Part shown: piece by piece, positions 1-5,002 of the stretch | How the letters are laid out: the number at the start of each line of letters is the position of its first letter | Numbering within the stretch: the first letter of the stretch is position 1 | Assembly (NCBI GenBank): GCA_005879435.1 | Contig: VBKX01000479.1 | Coordinates: 1-5,073 of the forward strand | Direction of reading: 5' to 3' | Source: Deltaproteobacteria bacterium | Lineage (GTDB): Bacteria > Desulfobacterota > Binatia > UBA9968 | Length of the DNA stretch: 5,073 nt | The notes under the pieces: model-generated | What the model was told of the DNA's origin: nothing | Database searches by the model: none | Seen by the model: the letters and a program-made list of their open reading frames with translations, nothing else | Made by a program: the position numbers and the translations under genes

Positions 1-91
1 ATTAGCACTAGCGGACAAAGAACTCGAACTGCGGGTTGAGTGGTCTTCCAAGATGGGCTGTGTTATGATTACAGGATTCACCAAAACAACC

Positions 92-97
92 AGGAGG
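92..97 (+). promoter_or_regulatory. Shine-Dalgarno site for the 106-417 gene
   Basis: A perfect AGGAGG lies 8 bases before the ATG at 106. It decides the start: the same frame is open from a GTG at 40, but that codon has no comparable ribosome binding site. A TATGAT hexamer at 64-69 could be a -10 element, but no good -35 sits at the right distance (TTGAGT at 36-41 is 22 bases away), so a promoter is not called. Confidence 0.8.
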
Positions 98-105
98 AAA
101 GTAGT

Positions 106-417
106 ATGACACCCACCGCATGGGATTTTCGTAATAAACTGACGGTTATTCTGAACACGGCGAAACATAGTGGCAAGTCTTACGTGGATGTGGAATCGGG
201 TAATCTCCACAAAGAGCTGGGAGGCGACTCGAATTCCCATCACAGGCTGCCTATTTTTCATGAAGTCATGACCAAGATGATGCGTCCCGGGGATTCAATT
301 TTAAAGGAAGCTCGCCACGGGGACGGCGCAACGATGCTGGTTCGGTATAATCTCAACGCCAAGCATGACAATCTGAAAAGCGACCGGCAAGGTGCAAATT
401 CCGCTCCGAGAAACTGA
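106..417 (+). CDS. Small conserved protein with a GxLHxxxGG...HRxP...VM motif, function unknown
   Basis: This encodes a 103-residue soluble protein with no signal peptide or membrane segment. The ATG at 106 is chosen over the upstream in-frame GTG at 40 because of its AGGAGG site. The core runs from about residue 8 to 84: YVDVESGNLHKELGG, then HHRLPIFHEVM, MRPGDSIL and GDGATMLVRY. From memory, this order of motifs matches a family of roughly 90-residue proteins with a consensus like DVxxGxLHxxxGGYPxxNHRMPxCCxVM and a closing KGxGATLxIRY. These are usually annotated hypothetical and, I believe, sometimes lie near or within HNH nuclease genes; I cannot confirm this here. In this copy the usual GGYP is GGDS and the CC pair is replaced by FH, so any metal-binding role of those cysteines would be lost. 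The last 15 or so residues are polar and probably disordered. The gene converges on the 546-1559 gene and has no visible partner. Confidence 0.7.
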   Translation: MTPTAWDFRNKLTVILNTAKHSGKSYVDVESGNLHKELGGDSNSHHRLPIFHEVMTKMMRPGDSILKEARHGDGATMLVRYNLNAKHDNLKSDRQGANSAPRN

Positions 418-442
418 CCGGTCGATAACTTGCTAGTATAAT
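414..442 (+). promoter_or_regulatory. Candidate sigma-70 promoter in the convergent gap
   Basis: CTGACC at 414-419 (4 of 6 matches to TTGACA) and a perfect TATAAT at 437-442 are separated by exactly 17 bases. The -35 overlaps the stop codon of the 106-417 gene, inside a GACCGGTC palindrome (416-423). Transcription would start near 449 and run antisense into the 3' end of the 546-1559 gene. No convincing ORF follows, so any product would be an antisense or non-coding RNA. Chance occurrence is quite possible. Confidence 0.3.
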
Positions 443-545
443 TCTCACCTCTGTGATTCGTTTTGCGGTCGTCGTGTAGCCGGTCGGGAGCACGTGCGTC
501 CGTGACTTCGCGTTCGCCGGATTGCGTAATCGCTCGTAGAGCCGA

Positions 546-1559
546 TCATTTGTACAGAGCATCGATGAAACCGCTCTTGTCCAGTTTCTCGATGATGCTG
601 GTATCGACGACGTCCTCGTACTTGATTGCCGCGGCTTTGGGCAGCTGTTTCGCGACTTCAGCAATTACGTTCGCGAATCCATCACGGGTCGGATACGGTT
701 TTTTGAAAACGTAAAACTTGACCAGGTCGTCGTAAACCGATGCGGCGTCCTGTTGGCTTTTCAGTGCCAATTGGGTGGTCGTCAATTCAATAACCCGCGC
801 ACGGTTGGCCGGGTTCAAGATAAAAGCGTGGGCCTGCAAGATCGCGCGCACGACCCGTTCCAACATGTCGCGCTTGGTCTGAGCGTTCTTTACCGTGGTA
901 ATGACCGATGAGGTTTCCCAGGGGATATTCAGCGTGCGCAGATCGGCGAGCATATTGACGCCAAGCTGCTCGAGCTTCGTACGATATTCCGGCGAGATCA
1001 CGGTGGCGGCGATGGCGCCGGTGCTCAGCCCGGCGATCCGTTCCGGCTCCTGGCCCGCAGCGACAATAGTCGCTTGACCCTTGTCGGCATCGATGCCGAA
1101 ACGGCGCAAGCCGACCAACAACGCCAGGCGCGAAGCGGACAGGCCCAATCCGGACGAGCCCACTCGCTTGCCCTTCACATCGGCGAAGGTTTTGACGCCC
1201 GGACCGCCGACAATCAGATAGGCCAGCGAAGGCGTGCCGCCGACGATCACATTGACCGGCACGCCGCCGGCGGTGGAGACGACGCACGTGATCGGGTCGT
1301 CGTAGGAAACATCGACCCCGCCGCTGACCATCATCTGCGCGCCTTGAGTGCCGCCGCTGATATTGACCTGCTTGACGTCCAGCCCTTGTTTCTTGAAAAA
1401 ACCCTCTTCGTCGGCGATCCACAACGGTATCAATCGCGCGTTGCGAAAAGTGACGCCGAAATTAACCTGAATATTTTCCGAATGAGCCGCCGGAACGCTC
1501 GATATGATGAACAGCAAGGTTGCGATAACCAGCGGCGATTTGTAGATAGAGATTTTCAT
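546..1559 (-). CDS. ABC transporter substrate-binding protein, NitT/TauT (NMT1/SsuA-like) family
   Basis: This encodes a 337-residue periplasmic binding protein, full length for the family. Residues 1-27 form a Sec signal peptide (K near the start, hydrophobic core LVIATLLFIISSVPA, likely cleavage after AHS). Family landmarks in order are PLWIADEEGFFKKQGLDV (45-62), the usual 'lobe 1' segment ending in a helix; the GG-rich stretch GGTQGAQMMVSGGVDVSY (69-86); VKTFADVKGKRVGSS (122-136); and SRLALLVGLRRFGID (143-157). Then come a GLSTGAIAATVISP segment (177-190) and the C-terminal EDVVDTSIIEKLDKSGFID (315-333). Members bind sulfonates, nitrate, pyrimidine precursors or aromatic acids for an ABC importer; the ligand cannot be predicted here. 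The start is supported by GGGAGGGG at 1564-1571. No permease or ATPase gene is adjacent, so it is an orphan in this window. It is divergent from a second, unrelated binding protein. Confidence 0.92.
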   Translation of the reverse strand: MKISIYKSPLVIATLLFIISSVPAAHSENIQVNFGVTFRNARLIPLWIADEEGFFKKQGLDVKQVNISGGTQGAQMMVSGGVDVSYDDPITCVVSTAGGVPVNVIVGGTPSLAYLIVGGPGVKTFADVKGKRVGSSGLGLSASRLALLVGLRRFGIDADKGQATIVAAGQEPERIAGLSTGAIAATVISPEYRTKLEQLGVNMLADLRTLNIPWETSSVITTVKNAQTKRDMLERVVRAILQAHAFILNPANRARVIELTTTQLALKSQQDAASVYDDLVKFYVFKKPYPTRDGFANVIAEVAKQLPKAAAIKYEDVVDTSIIEKLDKSGFIDALYK

Positions 1560-1563
1560 CGTG

Positions 1564-1571
1564 CCCCTCCC
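1564..1571 (-). promoter_or_regulatory. Shine-Dalgarno site for the 546-1559 gene
   Basis: On the minus strand GGGAGGGG precedes the ATG (1557-1559), with the GGAGG core (1566-1570) six bases from the start codon. This fixes the start of the binding protein and agrees with the signal peptide beginning at that methionine. Confidence 0.75.
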
Positions 1572-1606
1572 AAGAAGTCATCCGAGGCTTCGGCTAAGTA
1601 TTCATT

Positions 1607-1636
1607 TCTATAGCCCAAAGGGGGATCGGTAGACAA
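1607..1636 (-). promoter_or_regulatory. Candidate sigma-70 promoter for the 546-1559 gene
   Basis: Read on the minus strand, TTGTCT (1631-1636) and TATAGA (1607-1612) each match the sigma-70 consensus at 4 of 6 positions and are 18 bases apart. This would give a start near 1600 and a leader of about 40 bases before the ATG at 1559. The placement is sensible, but both hexamers are imperfect. Confidence 0.35.
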
Positions 1637-1693
1637 AGGAATTATTTCGCAGCGGTGACCGCGTAGGTCCGATGCGCTCCGTAAATTTTCAAC

Positions 1694-1722
1694 TTGCCGT
1701 TGCCAACCTGGCTGGATATCGT
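1694..1722 (+). promoter_or_regulatory. Weak candidate sigma-70 promoter for the 1758-2786 gene
   Basis: TTGCCG (1694-1699) and TATCGT (1717-1722) are 17 bases apart, each matching the consensus at 4 of 6 positions. The start of transcription would fall near 1730, giving a leader of about 28 bases that includes the Shine-Dalgarno site. The evidence is position plus a weak consensus only. Confidence 0.25.
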
Positions 1723-1745
1723 AGCAGGCGTCACCGCCAATCGGC

Positions 1746-1753
1746 GGAGGGAG
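1746..1753 (+). promoter_or_regulatory. Shine-Dalgarno site for the 1758-2786 gene
   Basis: GGAGGGAG ends four bases before the ATG at 1758; its GGAGG core is seven bases from the start codon. It supports this start, as does the twin-arginine-free, Sec-type signal peptide that begins there. Confidence 0.75.
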
Positions 1754-1757
1754 CCAA

Positions 1758-2786
1758 ATGATTCATCGAAGAACATCAAGACTAACCGTTGGCGCAGTTA
1801 TCCTAACCGTGTTCGCGGCGGCGAGCCCTAGCGGCGCGGCTGACCCGAAGATCGTCGAAGCGGCGAAGAAGGAAGGCAAGCTGGTCGCGTACGTGAGCAT
1901 GCTGACGGAGAATGCCACAGCATTGCTGGCGGAATTCAAGAAAAAATATCCTTTCATCGACACCTCGCTTTACCGGGCGAACACCCAGAAGCTTCTGCCC
2001 AAGATTCAGCTCGAAGCACGCACGCAGCAGCATCAGGCCGATGTCATCAGCGCGACGTTCACGATTTGGAATGAGCTGACGCGCGGTAAACTGATCATGA
2101 AATACGACTCGCCGGAACGCTTCAGGTTTCCGGCCGACTTAAAAGACGCCGACGGCTATTGGAACATTTTGTACCTTGGCGTTCAGGGCATGGCCTACAA
2201 CACGAAATTGGTTGCGCCGGACATCGCGCCGAAGAACTACGAAGACTTGCTGCACCCGCGCTGGCGCCCCAAGCAGATCGCCATGGATTATCGCGATAGC
2301 TCATGGATGGCGGTGATGCTGGAAATCATGGGCGAAGCGGAAGGTATCGCGTTCATGAAGAAGCTCGCGGCGAAGGATCTTTATATGCGCGAGAACAAGA
2401 ATCTCTTGACCCAGTTACTCGCCGCCGGCGAGTTTCCCGTGCTCGCGAATACTTATCTGGAAACTTTCGCAAAAATTCAAAAAGCCGGCGCGCCCATCGA
2501 GTGGGTTGCGGTCAGAAATCCGATTCCCGCTTCCACCCATCTGCTCGGCATCTACGCGCATGCGCGCCATCCCAATGCGGCGAAGCTTTTCGTCGATTTT
2601 TTGCTATCTCGCGAAGGGCAAAGCTTGACGGCAAACGTGATCGGCACCTACCCGGCCAATCCCGACGTCGAGTCGGAGCTGAGAAAAAAGACCGCCGGCT
2701 ATCGCCTTCACCCTGTCAATCCCAAGATGATGTCGCGCTTCGACGAGATCAACAAACAGTACATGGAAATATTCTGGAAAAACTGA
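1758..2786 (+). CDS. ABC transporter substrate-binding protein, iron/thiamine/polyamine-type (extracellular family 1-like)
   Basis: This encodes a 342-residue exported binding protein. The signal peptide covers residues 1-28 (HRR n-region, core LTVGAVILTVFAAA, likely cleavage near GAA-DP). The mature protein opens with the family hallmark IVEAAKKEGKLVAYVS (32-47), then FKKKYPFI (60-67), ADVISATF (94-101), GYWNILYLGVQGMAYNTKLV (133-152), and NYEDLLHPRWRPKQIAMD (160-177). This last segment, of the type 'DLLDPKWKGKIAMD', is diagnostic. A GAPIEWV stretch (244-250) and HPNAAKLFVDFLLSREGQSL (271-290) complete the fold. Relatives bind ferric iron, thiamine, putrescine, phosphonates or organic acids. 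The paired tyrosines that hold iron in FbpA-type proteins are not obvious near NTYLETF (231-237), so ferric binding should not be assumed. No importer subunits are adjacent. It is divergent from the 546-1559 gene, and a methyltransferase follows on the same strand. Confidence 0.9.
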   Translation: MIHRRTSRLTVGAVILTVFAAASPSGAADPKIVEAAKKEGKLVAYVSMLTENATALLAEFKKKYPFIDTSLYRANTQKLLPKIQLEARTQQHQADVISATFTIWNELTRGKLIMKYDSPERFRFPADLKDADGYWNILYLGVQGMAYNTKLVAPDIAPKNYEDLLHPRWRPKQIAMDYRDSSWMAVMLEIMGEAEGIAFMKKLAAKDLYMRENKNLLTQLLAAGEFPVLANTYLETFAKIQKAGAPIEWVAVRNPIPASTHLLGIYAHARHPNAAKLFVDFLLSREGQSLTANVIGTYPANPDVESELRKKTAGYRLHPVNPKMMSRFDEINKQYMEIFWKN

Positions 2787-2799
2787 GCCGTGGAAATCC

Positions 2800-2816
2800 A
2801 GGGAGACCTAATCCCT
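2800..2816 (+). other. Small hairpin after the binding protein gene
   Basis: AGGGA (2800-2804) and TCCCT (2812-2816) can pair over a 7-base loop, 13 bases past the stop codon at 2786. No T-run follows, so this is at most a weak pause or mRNA-end structure. Confidence 0.25.
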
Positions 2817-2850
2817 CGGCAAAGAGTTCGCTGCCCTGAATCCCGCGGCG

Positions 2851-2878
2851 CGCCAGCGGATTTGTTGCATCCGCGGCG
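2851..2878 (+). other. GC-rich hairpin between the binding protein and methyltransferase genes
   Basis: CGCC-A-GCGGAT pairs with ATCCGC-GGCG around a 7-base loop (2862-2868), giving a ten-pair stem with one bulged A at 2855. It lies 22 bases before the methyltransferase ATG at 2901. There is no T-run after the stem, so it is not a standard intrinsic terminator. It could stabilise the upstream mRNA end, pause transcription, or partly insulate the downstream gene. Confidence 0.4.
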
Positions 2879-2900
2879 GACGAGAACTAAAGTGGCATCG

Positions 2901-3530
2901 ATGAGTTTGAAAGAAGTGCCGAGCGACCATGATTTCTTCGATCCGGCCTATGTGAAGCAATGGACCGACAGCATTATCAGATACCGGCCGGAACGGCAGC
3001 AATTGTTCAAGGTCTTTGCCGCTGAAGCCGCGCGGATCAAGAAGGCCTCTTTGTCGGTCTTCGAGCTGGGATGCGGACCGGGATTTCTGGCTGAAGCCTT
3101 GCTGCAAAACTGTCAGAGCGCGCGCTACACGCTCATCGACTTCTCGCCGCAGATGCTGGAGCTTAGCCGGAGTCGCCTGGCGAGGTTCAAAGACCGGACG
3201 GTTTTTATTCAGCTGGATTTCAAAAAGGACGATTGGACCGTGGCGGTTCCGGCCGGCTTCGATCTAGTCGTCTCGCTGCAGGCCGTGCACGAGCTCCGCC
3301 ATGCGAGCCGCATCCCGAAGCTTTACGAGCAGCTTTACAGCCTGCTCGTTCCCGGCGGAAGTATTTTGATTTGCGATCACGTCAATTCTTCTTCGCCCTC
3401 CGGTCATCGAGCGGCCCATTTCATGACGGTCGAAGAGCACCTAGCGACGTTCAAGGACGTTGGTTTTATCAAGCCGAGAGAAATCTGCCCCGCCGCCGAC
3501 CTGAGCCTGATGGCAGCGGAAAAGCCCTAA
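2901..3530 (+). CDS. Class I SAM-dependent methyltransferase
   Basis: This encodes a soluble methyltransferase of 209 residues, a usual length for a one-domain enzyme, with no signal peptide. The Rossmann-fold landmarks are in order: motif I FELGCGPGF (54-62), which binds S-adenosylmethionine; LIDFSPQMLELSR (78-90), whose D80 is the acidic residue at the end of strand 2 that contacts the ribose; QLDFKKDDW (104-112); DLVVSLQAVHEL (121-132), the motif IV region; and LLVPGGSILICDH (148-160). The pattern matches the Methyltransf_25/Methyltransf_11 group; the substrate is unknown. The frame is open back to a GTG at 2790, but the first 37 residues would span the hairpin and look unlike protein, so ATG 2901 is preferred. 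A GTG at 2892 with GAGA at 2882-2885 is a plausible alternative start. It may be co-transcribed with the upstream binding protein (114-base gap). Confidence 0.88.
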   Translation: MSLKEVPSDHDFFDPAYVKQWTDSIIRYRPERQQLFKVFAAEAARIKKASLSVFELGCGPGFLAEALLQNCQSARYTLIDFSPQMLELSRSRLARFKDRTVFIQLDFKKDDWTVAVPAGFDLVVSLQAVHELRHASRIPKLYEQLYSLLVPGGSILICDHVNSSSPSGHRAAHFMTVEEHLATFKDVGFIKPREICPAADLSLMAAEKP

Positions 3531-3543
3531 GAGCAAGCTACCT

Positions 3544-3561
3544 TCTGTCTTGCAGGACAGA
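3544..3561 (+). terminator. Weak stem-loop after the methyltransferase gene
   Basis: TCTGTC (3544-3549) and GACAGA (3556-3561) form a perfect 6-base-pair stem with a 6-base loop, 13 bases past the TAA at 3528-3530. The position suits a transcript end, but the stem is short and no T-run follows, so intrinsic termination is doubtful. Confidence 0.25.
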
Positions 3562-3661
3562 TCCGCAATGACTGCAGAACACTCACGGGCGATGATCAGC
3601 ACAATTTGTACTCGTCGCCTTCCAGTCGATCTAAAACAATTGTTGGGGTTGAAAATTTGCG

Positions 3662-3678
3662 CGTCGGTTACACCGACG
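3662..3678. terminator. Perfect 7-bp hairpin, possible terminator
   Basis: CGTCGGT and ACCGACG form a perfect seven-pair stem closed by a three-base loop (TAC). On the plus strand it is followed by ATCTTT, a short and interrupted T-rich tail. On the minus strand the stem is followed by CGCAAATTTT. Either direction is conceivable; it could end transcripts from the methyltransferase gene about 130 bases downstream of its stop. Confidence 0.35.
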
Positions 3679-3710
3679 ATCTTTCCGCTGCATCGTTAGT
3701 AGACCTGACC

Positions 3711-3734
3711 CGAATGCTGGCGCGAATGCTGGCG
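3711..3734 (+). repeat. 12-bp perfect tandem duplication
   Basis: CGAATGCTGGCG occurs twice back to back (3711-3722 and 3723-3734), followed by CGCTGG, a partial echo of its end. This looks like a recent slippage or small duplication in non-coding DNA. The left copy shares its first bases with the inverted repeat at 3705-3712. Confidence 0.85.
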
Positions 3735-3786
3735 CGCTGGAAAAGCAGGTGACAACGATTCTGAGATGTCTTATAAGGGCCAAGCT

Positions 3787-3843
3787 ATGACGACCACGCT
3801 TGATGCCAATTGTCGCAGCATACTGTCGGAGAGATACAAATGA
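3787..3843 (+). CDS. Tiny ORF, 18 codons, speculative
   Basis: ATG at 3787 to TGA at 3841-3843, reading MTTTLDANCRSILSERYK. AAGG at 3775-3778 lies eight bases before the ATG, a good Shine-Dalgarno spacing. The stop overlaps the start of the next tiny ORF in an ATGA, the usual arrangement for translational coupling. I recognise no homologue. It may be a leader peptide, the broken start of a lost gene, or chance. Confidence 0.2.
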   Translation: MTTTLDANCRSILSERYK

Positions 3844-3905
3844 GTGACAAATGTATTGACCCGGCCGATGTGTTCGGTGATACGATAGTGTGGCATTGGA
3901 TCTAA
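3840..3905 (+). CDS. Tiny ORF, 21 codons, speculative
   Basis: ATG at 3840 to TAA at 3903-3905, reading MSDKCIDPADVFGDTIVWHWI. A GGAGAG sequence about seven bases upstream could serve as a ribosome binding site, and the start overlaps the stop of the preceding ORF by ATGA. It contains one Cys and two Trp and no recognisable domain. As with its partner, it could be a coupled small peptide, a remnant of a decayed gene, or chance. Confidence 0.2.
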   Translation: MSDKCIDPADVFGDTIVWHWI

Positions 3906-4027
3906 TTGGTTTCAAAACGGGTCAGTATCAGAGTATCGCGACGAGCCTTTCGTATGCCTGAGGTCCCAAAGAAATCCAAGATGATCCAAAAATAACGACG
4001 AAAACTGGTTCGGTGCCGGTCTGAGAC

Positions 4028-5002
4028 GTGAAAAAAATCATTGAGAACGATTCGGTTAGCCTGAGACGATTGGGCCGCGACGGTTTTCGTTCCCGACTAA
4101 TCTATGCGAACCAGTGGCATATTCTTAGAACCGTATTGTTTGTGACCCTATTCGCTTCGTTTGGATTTGCCCAGGATCGGCCGGCGCTAACACTAAATCA
4201 GATTAGCGTTTTGCTGAAAAACGGCGTCAGTTCGGCCCGAATCGCTCAGTTGGTTGAACAACGTGGAGTTGGTTTTGAACTCAACGAGGCTGCATTGAGG
4301 CAACTCAAGGCGGGCGGGGCAGACGAATTTGTTTTGTCCACGGTGAAAAGAATGGCCGCTCGATACACTGATGAACAGCAGCGCAGAAAGCGATTGGAAG
4401 AGATCAGCCGGCCGAAATCTGTGGAAGAGGGCAAAAGAGAGGAAGAAGTTACATTACGCATGGAAGAAGTCAGAAAGCGATTGCAGGAGAAAACGAGAAG
4501 AAGCGAAGAGGAAAAGAAAATAGCGAAGGACCAGAAACCACAGCAGCCTAAGGCCGAAAAGGGAACGCAAGAGGCTTCCAGAAAAGTTGAAGAATCCAAG
4601 GGGAGAGCACAAGAGGAAGCGAGACAAAAACCGCAGAAAGGTACCGGCGCGACTTTGCTGTCCCAGGAAGATGTCGGTCAAGTCGCGAGCCTGCGCAACG
4701 TGATGAGTTCCGAAGGTGGCGAAGTTTCCGGCGAGGTTGTTAACAATTCGAAACAAACACTGCGCGATCTTCAACTGCAAATCATTTATTCCTGGCGCTG
4801 GAAGAACGAAACTCACCCTGGCAAGGACGACCCTGGAATGGCCCGTTACCACGTCTTAAATCGGGAGATTCCGTCTGGCCAAACTGCGCGCTTCGACTAT
4901 AAACCCTCCCCGCCTTTGGCCGTTCGCGAAGACGGCCAGTTCGATATTACCGTCAAGGTTGTGGGGTTTGCACAGGTATTTCCGCAAGGTGCTCAAAGAT
5001 AG
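4028..5002 (+). CDS. Exported protein: helical N-domain, Lys/Glu-rich coiled coil, C-terminal FxLYD-like domain
   Basis: This encodes 324 residues starting at a GTG, the only possible start after an in-frame stop at 4022-4024. No good ribosome binding site is visible, and a TTG at codon 15 is an alternative. Residues 33-48 (LRTVLFVTLFASFGFA) form a signal peptide core with likely cleavage before QD. The n-region of about 32 residues is unusually long. Residues 53-111 form a helical module (ALTLNQISVLLKNGVSSARIAQLVEQRGV...LRQLKAGGADEFVLSTV) of a kind common in secreted acidobacterial-type proteins. Residues 112-205 are almost entirely Lys/Glu/Arg/Gln, predicted coiled coil or extended linker. 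Residues 208-319 are beta-rich, with EVSGEVVNNSKQTLRDLQLQIIYSW (232-256) and EIPSGQTARFDY (280-291), matching the FxLYD/DUF3426-like pattern of small extracellular beta-sandwich domains. Role unknown; an envelope structural or binding protein is an inference. The coding sequence is complete in the window. Confidence 0.8.
   Translation: MKKIIENDSVSLRRLGRDGFRSRLIYANQWHILRTVLFVTLFASFGFAQDRPALTLNQISVLLKNGVSSARIAQLVEQRGVGFELNEAALRQLKAGGADEFVLSTVKRMAARYTDEQQRRKRLEEISRPKSVEEGKREEEVTLRMEEVRKRLQEKTRRSEEEKKIAKDQKPQQPKAEKGTQEASRKVEESKGRAQEEARQKPQKGTGATLLSQEDVGQVASLRNVMSSEGGEVSGEVVNNSKQTLRDLQLQIIYSWRWKNETHPGKDDPGMARYHVLNREIPSGQTARFDYKPSPPLAVREDGQFDITVKVVGFAQVFPQGAQR

Larger units (their letters stand above)
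1642..1776 (-). pseudogene. Possible remnant of a minus-strand gene in the divergent region
   Basis: A 44-codon minus-strand frame runs from an ATG at 1776 to a TAA at 1642. Its first 7 codons lie inside the oppositely oriented 1758-2786 gene and are probably not native. The last 20 residues, GNGKLKIYGAHRTYAVTAAK, look like a real protein C-terminus: a beta-strand-like GKLKIYGA followed by a short polar tail. The GKLKIxGA pattern is reminiscent of beta-carbonic anhydrase C-termini, but that is a faint resemblance over very few residues. I see no ribosome binding site. Two readings are possible: the end of a gene whose body was lost when the neighbouring gene was placed here, or a chance open frame. 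Confidence 0.2.
3705..3925. repeat. 8-bp inverted repeat pair bounding a 221-bp segment
   Basis: CTGACCCG at 3705-3712 recurs inverted as CGGGTCAG at 3918-3925. A related TTGACCCG occurs inside the segment near 3855. Pairing does not extend beyond eight bases, and no target-site duplication is visible outside the ends. Eight bases can recur by chance in a region this size, so a mobile-element reading is only a suggestion. Confidence 0.25.
3531..4027. other. About 500-bp region without a convincing gene
   Basis: No frame here gives a convincing protein. The longest open frame is on the minus strand (94 codons, 3631-3915), and its translation has no recognisable motif and an irregular composition. 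What is visible is a set of small structures: hairpins at 3544-3561 and 3662-3678, a 10-bp palindrome AACAATTGTT at 3635-3644, a 12-bp tandem duplication at 3711-3734, the inverted pair CTGACCCG/CGGGTCAG at 3705-3712 and 3918-3925, and two tiny overlapping ORFs at 3787-3905. The region looks lower in GC than the genes to its left. It could be the relic of a small mobile element or simply a long regulatory leader for the gene at 4028. Confidence 0.5.

Noticed and set aside
787..1422. Long minus-strand frame of 211 codons inside the 546-1559 gene
   Set aside because: It is the shifted frame of the binding protein. Its translation is full of Arg, Cys and Gly with no domain, as expected from a GC-rich shadow frame.
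1074..1613. Plus-strand frame of 179 codons antisense to the binding protein
   Set aside because: It is antisense to a full-length recognised gene with a signal peptide and family motifs. The translation is rich in His, Asp, Arg and Gln with no motif, and it has no ribosome binding site.
2303..2839. Plus-strand frame of 178 codons overlapping the second binding protein
   Set aside because: It is a shifted frame within 1758-2786; the Arg/Ser-rich translation has no recognisable features.
2790..2900. N-terminal extension of the methyltransferase from GTG 2790
   Set aside because: It lacks a good ribosome binding site, spans two hairpins, and adds Arg/Pro-rich residues unlike the start of the fold. 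ATG 2901, or GTG 2892, is a better start.
3631..3915. Minus-strand frame of 94 codons in the large gap
   Set aside because: The translation shows no motif, no signal peptide and no convincing ribosome binding site. It crosses the hairpin, the tandem duplication and the inverted repeats, which suggests non-coding DNA.
4246..4852. Two minus-strand frames antisense to the 4028-5002 gene
   Set aside because: They are the Ser/Phe/Leu-rich complement of the Lys/Glu-rich coding stretch, a common artefact of purine-biased sequence.
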